Assembly: GCA_937891785.1 (NCBI GenBank)
Contig: CALAGN010000040.1
Coordinates: forward strand, 1 to 64,000
Source: an uncultured Octadecabacter sp.
GTDB lineage: Bacteria; Pseudomonadota; Alphaproteobacteria; Rhodobacterales; Rhodobacteraceae
Length of the DNA stretch: 64,000 nt
Direction of reading: 5' to 3'
The position numbers were made by a program, and so were the translations under genes. Under the pieces are notes generated by a model. That model saw only the letters and a list, made by a program, of their open reading frames with translations. It had not been told where the DNA came from and did no database searches. The stretch's first letter is position 1. Each line of letters starts with the position of its first letter. Below are positions 52,978-62,398 of the stretch, in pieces.

Positions 52978-53702
52978 CGTTGCACGAAACGTTGCAGGAT
53001 CAGTTCCGGCGTTGTGACATCAGCGGCGCGGCACATGGCGATCAGATCGTCGGCGGCGCTTGGATCAAAATAGCCCTTGTCTTTGTAGAGCCGGATTCGC
53101 GTTTCAAAGCCTGCCGCGTCTGCTTCGGGGTGGAACTGCGTAGCGTAGACATTGTCGCCATAGCGGATCATCTGGAACGGGCAATCAGGTGCGGCAACCA
53201 GATGGGTGCAGCCTTGCGGCAGGTCCTGCACTGCCTCTTTGTGGCCAACAAATGCGTGAAAATCTGGCGGTAGCCCGTGTAGGAGCGGATCATTGCGCCC
53301 GCCGTCCGTCAGCGTGCACAGCGCGGCACTCACGGGTTCACCATAGCGCGCTTTGCTAACCTCGGCCCCCAGATGATGCGCCAGAATGCCGATGCCATAG
53401 CAGCAGCCCATAAATGGGTGATCCAGCGCGGTAATCTGCGGCATCAGCGACAGGCAGGCCGCTTCGATCTTGGCTTCTTGCGGGGTTTTATCTTGCGGCG
53501 CGTCACTGACGCAGCCCGGCCCGCCACCGACGATCACACCGGCATAATCGCGCACGTCGATGTCCGATGGCAGGTCTTCGCAGTCCAGCCGGATGCGGCG
53601 CGTTTCGGATGCTGCCAGCCCGCCTTTGCGCAGGATCGCGGCGTATTCATCATCACTCGCCTCGGTTTCGGGGCGTAGTTGCAGGATCAAAAATTTCTTC
53701 AT
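52968..53702 (-). CDS. Class I glutamine amidotransferase (GMP-synthase-like)
   Basis: A 244-aa stand-alone GATase1 domain. The oxyanion strand is VIVGGGPGCVSD; the nucleophile Cys lies in FMGCCYGIGILAHHLG and the His/Glu pair in YATQFHPEAD. It may hydrolyse a gamma-glutamyl compound (GuaA-like or PuuD-like); the acceptor is unknown because no synthetase domain accompanies it. It lies between two SLC13 permeases and 15 nt upstream of the second on the minus strand's reading direction. Confidence 0.88.
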   Translation of the reverse strand: MKKFLILQLRPETEASDDEYAAILRKGGLAASETRRIRLDCEDLPSDIDVRDYAGVIVGGGPGCVSDAPQDKTPQEAKIEAACLSLMPQITALDHPFMGCCYGIGILAHHLGAEVSKARYGEPVSAALCTLTDGGRNDPLLHGLPPDFHAFVGHKEAVQDLPQGCTHLVAAPDCPFQMIRYGDNVYATQFHPEADAAGFETRIRLYKDKGYFDPSAADDLIAMCRAADVTTPELILQRFVQRYG

Positions 53703-53717
53703 TTGCGCGATGTAGCC

Positions 53718-55493
53718 CTAGAGCGGCCAAAAGACCAGAATGGCGGGGATAGAGACCGCGACGACTATGATTTCCAGCGGCAGGCCCATGCGCCAGTAAT
53801 CGCCAAAACTATAGCCGCCGGGCCCAAGAATAAGCGTGTTATTCTTGTGGCCGATGGGGGTGAGGAACGCACAGGATGCGGCCACGGCCACAGCCATCAG
53901 GAACGGGTCAGGGGACACATTCAAGGTCTGCGCCATCTGGATGCCGACGGGCGCTGCGACGATAGTGGTCGCGGTGTTATTTAGCACATCCGACAGCGTC
54001 ATCGTCACGACCATCAACACGGTCAGAATCATCCACGGTGCCATGCCGTTTGTCAGGCTGACCAGCCAGCCCGCGATCAATTCGGTGCCGCCCGATGTTT
54101 CCAGCGCTGCGCCAAGCGGGATCATCGAGCCAAGCAATACAACGACAGGCCATTCGATGTGGTGGTATAGCTCGGACAGAGGGACGATTTTGGCCAAGAC
54201 ATAAGCAACGACGACAAGCCCAAGGGCCACGGGGAGATAGACGAACCCTAAGCTGGCAGCGGCCACGGCCCCGCCGAACAGACCGATCGCCAGCCAAACT
54301 TTGCTATCGGCGGTGACGGCCAATCCACGATCTGCGAGCGGCAGGCAACCGAGCCAGTCAATCACGTCATTGGCGGCTTTTTCTGGCGTTAGGAGCAACA
54401 AGATGTCGCCGGTCTGGATCACAGTTTTGCGCATCTGGGTGCGGATGGTTTTGCCCTTGCGCGAGATCCCCATGAGAACCGTGCTCTGGCGCCACGACAG
54501 GCCGATTGTCTGCGCCGTCTTGCCGTTGATCCGGCTTCCCTCAGTCACGACCACCTCGATCGCCACAAGGCCTTCACCGGCGGCTTTTAGGTGTTCTTCA
54601 CGTTTATCATCAGCAAAGTTGAGCTTTAGCGCCGCGCGAAATTCGTCCAAGGCGTCGGGCGAGGCTTCGATCACAAGTATGTCTTGCGCCCTAAGGGGAG
54701 TATTGTGCGCGGTGCCGTAGCGGCGTTTTCCGTCGCGGATCAGGCCAAGGATTGCGACGTCAGCTTTGTCGGCTGCTTCATAAAGTTCCTGCACGCGTTT
54801 GCCGATTTGTTTGCTATCGGCAGGCACGGTCAGTTCCGCCAAATAGTCGGCAAAAACCTCAAGCGATTTACCCGCGTCGGTGTCTTTTTGCGGGATCAAA
54901 CGCCAGCCAACCAGCGCCACAAACAGCAGGCCGGCGATGGCCGTGACAGCGCCCACGGGGGCGAAATCGAACATCTTGAACGGCTCGCCAAGGCTTTCCT
55001 CGCGGATCGCTGCAATGATGATATTGGGCGGCGTGCCGATCAGCGTGACCATGCCGCCAAGGATCGTGGCGAACGACAGTGGCATGAGTGACAGGCTTGG
55101 TTTTCGGCCCGCTTTGCGCGCGGTTTGCACATCAACTGGCATGAGCAAGGCAAGGGCCGCAACGTTGTTCATGAAGGCCGACAGCACGCCGCCGATCCCG
55201 CCCATAATCGCGATATGAGTGCCCAGATTGCGCGAACTATCAACCAGCGTGCGGGTGATCAGATAGACAGCACCAGATCGCACTAATCCTGCCGAAACAA
55301 CCAGCACCAATGCGACGATAATCGTTGCAGGGTGGCCAAATCCGCTGAACGCATCCTTGGTGGGGACCGCGCCCAGAACGACGCCGATCATTAGGGCAGA
55401 AAAGGCCACGAGATCATAGCGAAACTTGCCCCAAAGCAGCATTCCGAACACGGACCCGAACAGGGTAAAGAGGATGATTTGATCTGTTGTCAT
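53718..55493 (-). CDS. Second SLC13-family permease with TrkA-C domains
   Basis: A 591-aa paralogue of the gene at 51190. Order is the same: helices with NNVAALALLMPVDVQTAR and GGMVTLIGTPPNIIIA, two TrkA-C domains (~200-390), then LNNTATTIVAAPVGIQMAQ and LTPIGHKNNTLILGPGGY. Start ATG 55493 (MTTDQIILFTLFG) is where membrane homology begins; the longer frame upstream crosses an 11-bp tandem repeat. Likely sodium-coupled anion uptake. Confidence 0.9.
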   Translation of the reverse strand: MTTDQIILFTLFGSVFGMLLWGKFRYDLVAFSALMIGVVLGAVPTKDAFSGFGHPATIIVALVLVVSAGLVRSGAVYLITRTLVDSSRNLGTHIAIMGGIGGVLSAFMNNVAALALLMPVDVQTARKAGRKPSLSLMPLSFATILGGMVTLIGTPPNIIIAAIREESLGEPFKMFDFAPVGAVTAIAGLLFVALVGWRLIPQKDTDAGKSLEVFADYLAELTVPADSKQIGKRVQELYEAADKADVAILGLIRDGKRRYGTAHNTPLRAQDILVIEASPDALDEFRAALKLNFADDKREEHLKAAGEGLVAIEVVVTEGSRINGKTAQTIGLSWRQSTVLMGISRKGKTIRTQMRKTVIQTGDILLLLTPEKAANDVIDWLGCLPLADRGLAVTADSKVWLAIGLFGGAVAAASLGFVYLPVALGLVVVAYVLAKIVPLSELYHHIEWPVVVLLGSMIPLGAALETSGGTELIAGWLVSLTNGMAPWMILTVLMVVTMTLSDVLNNTATTIVAAPVGIQMAQTLNVSPDPFLMAVAVAASCAFLTPIGHKNNTLILGPGGYSFGDYWRMGLPLEIIVVAVSIPAILVFWPL

Positions 55494-55547
55494 CCCAAAG
55501 GTGTAGCGCGCGGTGGGCGGTGGCAAAAGCCCAAACTGGGTCAATGC

Positions 55548-55602
55548 AAAGCGTATGGAAAGCGTATGGAAACCGTATGGAAACCGTATGGCTGGCATAC
55601 GG
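55548..55602. repeat. Four tandem 11-bp repeats plus inverted half-copy
   Basis: AAAGCGTATGG occurs twice (55548-55558, 55559-55569), then AAACCGTATGG twice (55570-55580, 55581-55591). CATACGG at 55596-55602 is an inverted copy of CCGTATG. The array lies between the divergent SLC13 permease and yebC. An 11-bp period matches one DNA helical turn, which suits repeated protein binding on one face. Confidence 0.85.
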
Positions 55603-55682
55603 CGCGGCTTGGGATTGCAGGCGGATACCGCTGTGCCATATAGAGGCCCTGAAATCGCATATCGCAAATCGGGAGAGCACCC

Positions 55683-56432
55683 ATGGCAGGCCACTCAAAA
55701 TGGGCAAATATTCAGCACCGCAAAGGGCGTCAGGACAAACTGCGCTCAAAGTTGTTTTCCAAGCTGGCCAAGGAAATCACCGTGGCCGCGAAAATGGGCG
55801 ATCCTGATCCCGACAAGAACCCGCGTCTGCGCATGGCCGTCAAAGAGGCCAAGTCGGTATCCGTTCCCAAGGAAGTGATCGACCGCGCGATCAAGAAATC
55901 GCAAGCGGGCGAAGGCGAAAACTACGACGAAATCCGCTATGAGGGTTATGGCCCCGGTGGCGTTGCCGTGATCGTCGAAGCGATGACTGATAACCGCAAC
56001 CGCACCGCTTCAACCGTGCGCTCGACGTTTTCCAAGAACGGCGGAAATTTGGGCGAAACCGGCAGCGTTGGGTTCATGTTCGACCGCAAGGGGCAAGTGA
56101 TCTATCCCGCATCCGTCGGCGATGCAGATACGGTCATGATGGCCGCAATCGAGGCAGGTGCCGAGGATTGTGAAACCACTGACGAAAACCACGTGATCAT
56201 CTGCGGCGATAGTGACCTGAACGAGGTCAGCACCGCACTTGAGGCCGCATTGGGCGAGTCAGAATCGACCAAGCTGATCTGGCAGCCGAATATGAATACC
56301 GATCTGGACCTGGACGGTTTGGCCAAGCTGATGAAGCTGGTCGACGCGCTGGAAGATGACGACGATATTCAGAGCGTGATCACCAACCTTGATGCCTCTG
56401 ACGAGGTCATGGAAGCGTTTGCCAATAGCTAG
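55683..56432 (+). CDS. yebC: YebC/PmpR family protein
   Basis: A 249-aa YebC-family protein beginning [18 protein letters not shown]. It contains [26 protein letters not shown] and [22 protein letters not shown], all family signatures. Long-form members act as transcriptional regulators or help ribosomes through difficult proline stretches. GGGAGAG precedes the start. Its stop shares CTAG with the LRR pseudogene. Confidence 0.95.
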   Translation: MAGHSKWANIQHRKGRQDKLRSKLFSKLAKEITVAAKMGDPDPDKNPRLRMAVKEAKSVSVPKEVIDRAIKKSQAGEGENYDEIRYEGYGPGGVAVIVEAMTDNRNRTASTVRSTFSKNGGNLGETGSVGFMFDRKGQVIYPASVGDADTVMMAAIEAGAEDCETTDENHVIICGDSDLNEVSTALEAALGESESTKLIWQPNMNTDLDLDGLAKLMKLVDALEDDDDIQSVITNLDASDEVMEAFANS

Positions 56433-57152
56433 CAGACCACCACGACCGGAATCGAACTGACGACGACCCCTTTTTCGCGCAGAGCTTGGGCAACTGCGCC
56501 CGTCATTGCCTCGTTATAGGGTAGTGCCACTTCACGTAGGGCGGGCATAGACACAAGCGGCGACAGGTCCACCCCGTAAAGACCGTCAACGTTCAGTGTC
56601 TCGATGCTGGGGTGATTGCGCAGCGCGCTGAGGTCGGTGATCCGGGCATAGCTGAGGTTAAGCCTTTTGAGATTGGGCATATTGCGCACAAAAACAACGT
56701 TCGGGATGGGGGTGTAGCCGATGGCTAATTCCTCTAGCCGTGTCAGTTGGCGCAGCACAAGATAATCATCGGTGTCGACACCTTGGATATGCAGCATGCG
56801 CAGGTTCGCGAAATTGACAAGCGGCGAAAGGTCGGTGACGGGGGTGCCGCCAATGTGAATTTCTTGCAGGCCAGTGAGCGGCGCCCGCGCCCAGACCGCT
56901 GAAATCGGTGTAGCTGATCATGACCGCACGCAGGTGCGTCATCGTGCCAAGGGCGCTGTAGTCGGGCAAGCCTTTGCTATCAAGATTAAGGGTCGCGCAA
57001 CGGGTTGCCGCGCAATCGGCAATGATGGCAAACCCTTGATTATAAAGAGGTTTCTAGGTCTCGGTCTCGGTATCGGTCTCGGCCATCTGGCAACTGCCCA
57101 ATGTAACGACTGTGGCGGCGCAGGCCAGACCCTTGCCAATCGCGGCGGTTAT
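56429..57152 (-). pseudogene. Decayed leucine-rich-repeat lipoprotein
   Basis: Read on the minus strand, the remains of a lipoprotein signal (GKGLACAATVVTLGSC) are followed by an acidic repeat, then in-frame TAG at 57054-57056. The same frame resumes with PLYNQGFAIIADCAATRC and LRRs (LPDYSALGTMTHLRAVMIS). A +1 frameshift near 56881-56891 then moves to the frame giving LTGLQEIHIGGTPVTDLSPL and repeats to the end (LKRLNLSYARITDLSALRN). The expected start codon reads ATA. Three separate lesions mark a pseudogene. It overlaps the 5' region of the DMT gene. Confidence 0.75.
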
Positions 57153-57275
57153 TTCGTTGATAATCGTGGCGGCCCCCGTGTGATGTTGCCCAACGGTCGC
57201 CAAAGCCCCCCGTTTCGCGAGTCAGGATTGCCAGACCCCCTTGCGGGCGCGGGCGCGTTGCGATCATCTGCCGAC

Positions 57276-58175
57276 ATGAACGCTTCCCCCAAATCCCCGC
57301 TGATCGGCATATTCTGGATGGTTGTGACGGGCCTGAATTTCGTGGCCGTCACGGCGATTGTGAAGCATGTGGGCGCGGCGATCCCGCCCGCACAGGCGGC
57401 GTTCTTGCGCTATGCCCTTGGGGTGGTGTTTTTGATCCCGATGATCAGGCCGATATTGGCGGCACATCTAACCCGTCGGCAGGTTAAATTGTTCGCCCTG
57501 CGCGGGGTGGTGCATACGCTGGCGGTGATTTTGTGGTTCTTTGCGATGACCCAAATCCCGATCGCGGAAGTGACTGCGATGAATTATCTGTCGCCGATCT
57601 ACGTCACGATTGGTGCGGCGTTGTTCTTGGGTGAAGCCTTGCCGCCGCGCCGTTTGGCGGCTGTCGTTATGGCCTTGATCGGCGCGTTGATCATTCTGCG
57701 CCCCGGTCTGCGCGAGGTCGAAATGGGCCATTTCGCGATGCTGTTCACCGCGCTGGGGTTCGCCGCTGGCTATCTGATCGCCAAGCAATTATCGGGCGAG
57801 GTTTCCGCCCCTGTCGTCGTGGGCATGCTGTCAGTCACGGTCACAATCGGGCTGTTTCCGTTTGCGCTGATGGACTGGGTTACGCCGACGCTGGCCGATA
57901 TCGGCTGGCTGTTTCTTGTCGCCTGTTTCGCAACGGCGGGGCATTACTGCATGACGCTGGCCTTTGCCGCCGCCCCCTTGACGGTCACGCAGCCGGTGAC
58001 GTTCTTGCAACTGGTCTGGGCCGTCATGCTTGGTGCGTTGGTATTCGGCGAAACAGTGGATGGTTGGGTCATTTGCGGCGGTGCCGTAATCATGGCCTCG
58101 ATCAGCTTCATTACATGGCGCGAGGCGCGGGCGCGGCGACAAATCACGCCGTCCGTGCCTGCAACCAAGGGCTAG
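57276..58175 (+). CDS. EamA/DMT-family transporter
   Basis: A 299-aa ten-helix membrane protein with two EamA repeats. Landmarks: AAFLRYALGVVFLIP, EVTAMNYLSPIYVTIGAALFLGE and FLQLVWAVMLGALVFGET. It starts at MNASPKSPLIGIF; the longer upstream frame is antisense to the LRR pseudogene. It differs from the DMT protein at 10956, so they are not recent duplicates. Substrate unknown. Confidence 0.88.
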   Translation: MNASPKSPLIGIFWMVVTGLNFVAVTAIVKHVGAAIPPAQAAFLRYALGVVFLIPMIRPILAAHLTRRQVKLFALRGVVHTLAVILWFFAMTQIPIAEVTAMNYLSPIYVTIGAALFLGEALPPRRLAAVVMALIGALIILRPGLREVEMGHFAMLFTALGFAAGYLIAKQLSGEVSAPVVVGMLSVTVTIGLFPFALMDWVTPTLADIGWLFLVACFATAGHYCMTLAFAAAPLTVTQPVTFLQLVWAVMLGALVFGETVDGWVICGGAVIMASISFITWREARARRQITPSVPATKG

Positions 58176-58217
58176 CAACCTCTCGACTCTGCCGTGTGCA
58201 GGCCCAATATAGGGGCT

Positions 58218-60182
58218 ATGTCACTTCCGCCCGGTTTCCTTGATGAATTGCGCAACCGACTGAGTATTTCTCAGGTCGTCGGGCGCAAGGTCATGTGGGA
58301 TGCCCGCAAGTCCAATCAGGGCAAGGGTGACATGTGGGCGCCTTGCCCCTTTCATCAAGAAAAAAGCGCGTCTTTTCATGTAGATGACAGCAAGGGATTT
58401 TATTACTGCTTTGGCTGTCATGCCAAGGGCGACGCGATTTCGTTCGTGCGTGAAACCGAGAATGTCGGGTTCATGGAAGCAGTCGAGATTCTGGCGCGCG
58501 AGGCGGGGATGCCCGTGCCGGAACGTGACCCGCAGGCGCAGGAAAAGGCGGATCACCGGACCCAACTGGTCGAAGTGATGGAGCAGACGGTGCAGTTTTT
58601 CCGGCTACAACTGAACACTGGCGGTGGTGCAGGTGCGCGCGATTATCTGGCGGGACGTGGACAGCCGGATGGTTGGTTGGATCGCTGGGAAATCGGATTT
58701 GCGCCGGATGGTTGGCAGGGACTGTGGGATCATCTGACGGGCAAGGGCGTGTCCGAGGATCTGATCATGGGCTGTGGTTTGGCCAAGCCATCCAATCAAG
58801 GCAAGAAGCCCTACGATACGTTTCGCAACCGGATCATGTTCCCGATCCGCGATGCGCGCGGACGTTGCATTGCCTTTGGGGGTCGCGCGCTGGACCCTGC
58901 CGACAAGGCGAAATACCTAAACTCACCGGAAACGGAATTGTTCGACAAGGGGCGGAGTTTATACAACCTTGGCCCCGCGCGTGAAGCGGCGGGGAAGGGG
59001 CAATCGCTGGTCGTAGCCGAAGGCTATATGGACGTGATCGCACTGTCGGAGGCGGGCTTTGGCGCGGTCGTGGCCCCCCTTGGCACGGCGATTACTGAGA
59101 ACCAGCTGATGATGCTGTGGCGGGTCGCGCCCGAGCCGATTATCGCGCTGGATGGTGACACAGCAGGCCTGCGTGCGGCGATGCGGCTGATTGATTTGGC
59201 ACTGCCGTTGCTAGAGGCCGGACAGTCGCTGCGGTTTGCGTTGATGCCCGAGGGCCAAGACCCCGATGATCTGATCCGTGGGCAGGGTGCCGGGGCGATG
59301 GGTGCGGCGTTGGACAAGGCGATGCCGATGGTCGAATTGCTGTGGCAGCGCGAAACCGAAGACCGTGTTTTTGACAGCCCAGAACGCAAGGCGGCGCTCG
59401 ATAAGACCTTGCGCGAAAAGATAAAACTGATTCGCGACCCGTCGATCCGTGGCCATTATGGGCAAGCGATCAAGGAAATGCGTTGGGAGTTATTCACGCC
59501 GCGCCGTGCGGCCCCGAACAGGGCCAAGGGCAACTGGACTGGGCGTGGCAAATGGCAGCCGCCAAGTGTGCCGCATCAAAGCACGAAATCGTCGATGCTG
59601 GCGATTGGCGGGACAGGCGAAGACCATCTGCGCGAGGCGGTGATTTTGGCAACGCTGATTGCCAATCCACTGGTTGTGAACGGGTTTTGGGGTGCGATTG
59701 AACGGATGATCTGTTCGACGCCTGATCATGGCCATTTGCGTGATGTGATCTTGCGACATGGCGATGCGGGCGCCGATTTGCGGGCCGAGGTCGAGGCGGA
59801 AATCGGGCCAGAGCCCCTTGCAAAGCTGTTCACCCAAGCCCACGTGGCAATTGCACCAGCGGTGCGCAAACCTGACAATGGCGAGGTCGCCAAGATGTGC
59901 CTTGCCGAAGAACTGGCGAAACTTAGCGCGCGGCGCGGCCATCTGCATGAAATCCAAGAGGCAATCGAGGACATTTCTTCGGATGTTGCCGATGAACGGG
60001 TGACCAGGCGGTTGGCGCAATCCGGCGATGCAATGAACCGCGCGGGACGCCTTGATGATGATGACAGTGCGGAATTTGACACCAGTTCAAACGGTGCGTT
60101 GCTAAAGAAAGTTGAGCGCAGCGAATTTGATCGTCTTTTAGGGGGTATCGACTTTGCAAAGCGCAGCGCGCGCCCTAAGTAG
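58218..60182 (+). CDS. dnaG: DNA primase
   Basis: A 654-aa primase that lays RNA primers at the replication fork. Zinc ribbon [12 protein letters not shown] plus [11 protein letters not shown] at residues ~40-70; the catalytic TOPRIM core has [16 protein letters not shown] and [15 protein letters not shown]; the C-terminal DnaB-interacting region follows. The start is [15 protein letters not shown] at 58218. It precedes rpoD, the conserved dnaG-rpoD macromolecular synthesis order. Confidence 0.97.
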   Translation: MSLPPGFLDELRNRLSISQVVGRKVMWDARKSNQGKGDMWAPCPFHQEKSASFHVDDSKGFYYCFGCHAKGDAISFVRETENVGFMEAVEILAREAGMPVPERDPQAQEKADHRTQLVEVMEQTVQFFRLQLNTGGGAGARDYLAGRGQPDGWLDRWEIGFAPDGWQGLWDHLTGKGVSEDLIMGCGLAKPSNQGKKPYDTFRNRIMFPIRDARGRCIAFGGRALDPADKAKYLNSPETELFDKGRSLYNLGPAREAAGKGQSLVVAEGYMDVIALSEAGFGAVVAPLGTAITENQLMMLWRVAPEPIIALDGDTAGLRAAMRLIDLALPLLEAGQSLRFALMPEGQDPDDLIRGQGAGAMGAALDKAMPMVELLWQRETEDRVFDSPERKAALDKTLREKIKLIRDPSIRGHYGQAIKEMRWELFTPRRAAPNRAKGNWTGRGKWQPPSVPHQSTKSSMLAIGGTGEDHLREAVILATLIANPLVVNGFWGAIERMICSTPDHGHLRDVILRHGDAGADLRAEVEAEIGPEPLAKLFTQAHVAIAPAVRKPDNGEVAKMCLAEELAKLSARRGHLHEIQEAIEDISSDVADERVTRRLAQSGDAMNRAGRLDDDDSAEFDTSSNGALLKKVERSEFDRLLGGIDFAKRSARPK

Positions 60183-60204
60183 AGCGACTGGCAACAGGTC
60201 AAAA

Positions 60205-60274
60205 GAATCAGGGGTATCGCCTTGCGAATCACCCCCGCAACAGGTTGATTCGGACACAATCGAATCACCGAATC
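60205..60274. promoter_or_regulatory. Cluster of five GANTC (CcrM) sites before rpoD
   Basis: GANTC occurs at 60205-60209, 60226-60230, 60247-60251, 60262-60266 and 60270-60274 in the dnaG-rpoD gap. Four are GAATC, one GATTC. CcrM methylates GANTC in alphaproteobacteria. GGGGT/ACCCC arms near 60210-60235 can also form a small stem. A cell-cycle or methylation-sensitive rpoD promoter is inferred. Confidence 0.55.
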
Positions 60275-60312
60275 ACTTCCACGGGCGTCAGCCCTTCCGC
60301 AAGGAGCCTCAC

Positions 60313-62292
60313 ATGGCCGCGAAAGACAACGATGACCGCAAAGTGGATGACGGCGATGGCTCACTCGATATGAGCCAAGCGGCCGTCAAAAAGATGATCG
60401 CCGATGCGCGTGAACGTGGCTACATCACCTACGATCAGTTGAACAAAGTGCTGCCGCCCGAACAGGTCAGCAGCGACCAGATCGAAGACGTAATGTCGAT
60501 GCTGTCCGAAATGGGCATCCAGATCACCGAAGAAGAAGAAAGCGAAGAGGTCGACGACGACGGCAAGGGCCGTGATGTGACGACCACAGGCGGGCCGCGC
60601 GAAATCGCGCTGGCAGGCGCTGACAACGAAAAGCTGGACCGCACCGACGACCCCGTGCGGATGTATCTGCGCGAAATGGGCAGCGTAGAGTTGTTATCGC
60701 GCGAGGGCGAAATTGCCATCGCCAAGCGGATCGAGGCTGGCCGCAACACGATGATTCTGGGCTTGTGCGAAAGCCCGCTGACATTCCAGGCGATCACAAT
60801 CTGGCGCGACGAATTGCTGTCCGAGGACATCCTGCTGCGCGATGTGATCGACCTTGAGACTACATTTGGCGACCAGCTTGAGGAAGAAGCCGGCATCACC
60901 GCCCCCGTGGTCGAAGGCGCGAGCACGAGCGAAGAAAAAGACGACAAGCCCGAACTAGATGCCGACGGCAATCCGATCACCAAGGACGATGACGACGACG
61001 ACGACGAGGACGAGCAGGCCAACATGTCGCTGGCCGCGATGGAGGCCGCACTTAAGCCGCGTGTGCTCGAAACGCTTGACGTGATCGCCCGAGACTTTGC
61101 CAAACTGTCGGATATGCAGGACGCACGGATTTCCGCACAGCTGAATGAAGATTCCAGTTTTTCCGCTAAAGAAGAAAAGAAATACCAAAAGCTGCGGTCT
61201 GAAATAGTGGAATTGGTGAACTCGCTTCACTTGCACAACAACCGGATCGAAGCCCTGATTGACCAACTTTACGGTATCAATCGCCGCATCATGCAGATCG
61301 ACAGTTCGATGGTAAAGCTGGCCGACCAAGCCCGCATTAACCGCCGCGAATTTGTCGAGGCGTATCGTGGGCGCGAGCTTGATCCCAACTGGCTTGACGA
61401 CATGGGCGTAAAGGCTGGGCGTGGCTGGCAGGCGTTTATCGAACGCTCGAGCGGCAAAGTCGAAGAACTACGCACTGAAATGGCGCAAGTCGGTCAGTAT
61501 GTCGGTGTTGATATCACCGAATTCCGCCGCATCGTGCAGCAGGTCCAAAAGGGCGAAAAAGAAGCCCGTCAGGCCAAGAAGGAAATGGTCGAAGCGAACC
61601 TGCGCTTGGTCATTTCGATTGCAAAGAAATATACCAACCGTGGCCTGCAATTCCTTGATCTTATTCAAGAAGGTAACATCGGCCTGATGAAGGCCGTGGA
61701 CAAATTCGAATACCGTCGCGGCTATAAATTCAGCACCTATGCCACATGGTGGATCCGTCAGGCGATCACGCGCTCTATTGCTGATCAGGCCCGCACGATC
61801 CGTATTCCGGTGCACATGATCGAAACGATCAACAAGCTGGTGCGGACAGGTCGCCAGATGCTGCATGAAATTGGCAGGGAACCGACGCCCGAAGAACTGG
61901 CCGAAAAGCTGCAAATGCCGTTGGAAAAGGTCCGCAAGGTGATGAAAATCGCCAAGGAGCCGATTTCGCTTGAGACACCGATTGGTGACGAGGAAGACAG
62001 CCAGCTGGGTGACTTCATCGAGGATAAGAACGCGGTTCTGCCGCTGGATTCCGCGATTCAAGAAAACCTGAAAGAAACCACAACACGGGTTCTGGCATCA
62101 CTGACGCCGCGCGAAGAACGTGTGCTGAGGATGCGGTTTGGCATCGGCATGAACACCGATCATACGCTGGAAGAAGTTGGTCAGCAGTTTAGCGTGACCC
62201 GCGAACGGATTCGCCAAATCGAAGCCAAGGCGTTGCGGAAACTGAAACACCCCAGCCGGTCGCGCAAGCTGCGCAGCTTCCTGGATCAGTGA
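60313..62292 (+). CDS. rpoD: Primary sigma factor RpoD (sigma-70)
   Basis: A 659-aa housekeeping sigma factor. Region 1.1 ([23 protein letters not shown]), region 1.2 ([30 protein letters not shown]), and an acidic non-conserved insert ([10 protein letters not shown]) are followed by region 2 ([48 protein letters not shown]), region 3, and region 4 ([24 protein letters not shown]). AAGGAG precedes ATG 60313; the longer frame overlapping dnaG is not coding. A terminator follows the stop. Confidence 0.98.
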   Translation: MAAKDNDDRKVDDGDGSLDMSQAAVKKMIADARERGYITYDQLNKVLPPEQVSSDQIEDVMSMLSEMGIQITEEEESEEVDDDGKGRDVTTTGGPREIALAGADNEKLDRTDDPVRMYLREMGSVELLSREGEIAIAKRIEAGRNTMILGLCESPLTFQAITIWRDELLSEDILLRDVIDLETTFGDQLEEEAGITAPVVEGASTSEEKDDKPELDADGNPITKDDDDDDDEDEQANMSLAAMEAALKPRVLETLDVIARDFAKLSDMQDARISAQLNEDSSFSAKEEKKYQKLRSEIVELVNSLHLHNNRIEALIDQLYGINRRIMQIDSSMVKLADQARINRREFVEAYRGRELDPNWLDDMGVKAGRGWQAFIERSSGKVEELRTEMAQVGQYVGVDITEFRRIVQQVQKGEKEARQAKKEMVEANLRLVISIAKKYTNRGLQFLDLIQEGNIGLMKAVDKFEYRRGYKFSTYATWWIRQAITRSIADQARTIRIPVHMIETINKLVRTGRQMLHEIGREPTPEELAEKLQMPLEKVRKVMKIAKEPISLETPIGDEEDSQLGDFIEDKNAVLPLDSAIQENLKETTTRVLASLTPREERVLRMRFGIGMNTDHTLEEVGQQFSVTRERIRQIEAKALRKLKHPSRSRKLRSFLDQ

Positions 62293-62298
62293 TAAATG

Positions 62299-62320
62299 CG
62301 GGCGCTTGGGCGCCCGTTTT
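62299..62320 (+). terminator. Rho-independent terminator of rpoD
   Basis: CGGGCGC (62299-62305) pairs with GCGCCCG (62310-62316) across a short TTGG loop, and TTTT follows, 7 nt after the rpoD stop. Confidence 0.88.
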
Positions 62321-62398
62321 CACATCACGCCGACGACGCTCCGCGTTCGGGGCAGCCGGTCACACCGCGCAGCACTAAAGCGCGCGCGGCATAGCCTG

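Noticed and set aside
55548-55602. CRISPR-like array
   Set aside because: Units are only 11 bp, directly abutting with no spacers, and no cas genes are nearby.
57059-57082. Independent hexamer microsatellite (GGTCTC-like)
   Set aside because: It lies inside the LRR pseudogene and encodes its Glu-Thr repeat after the lipobox, so it is explained by that feature.
60985-61010. Simple repeat / coding artefact of GAY codons in rpoD
   Set aside because: It encodes the acidic non-conserved insert normal for primary sigma factors and the frame is intact.
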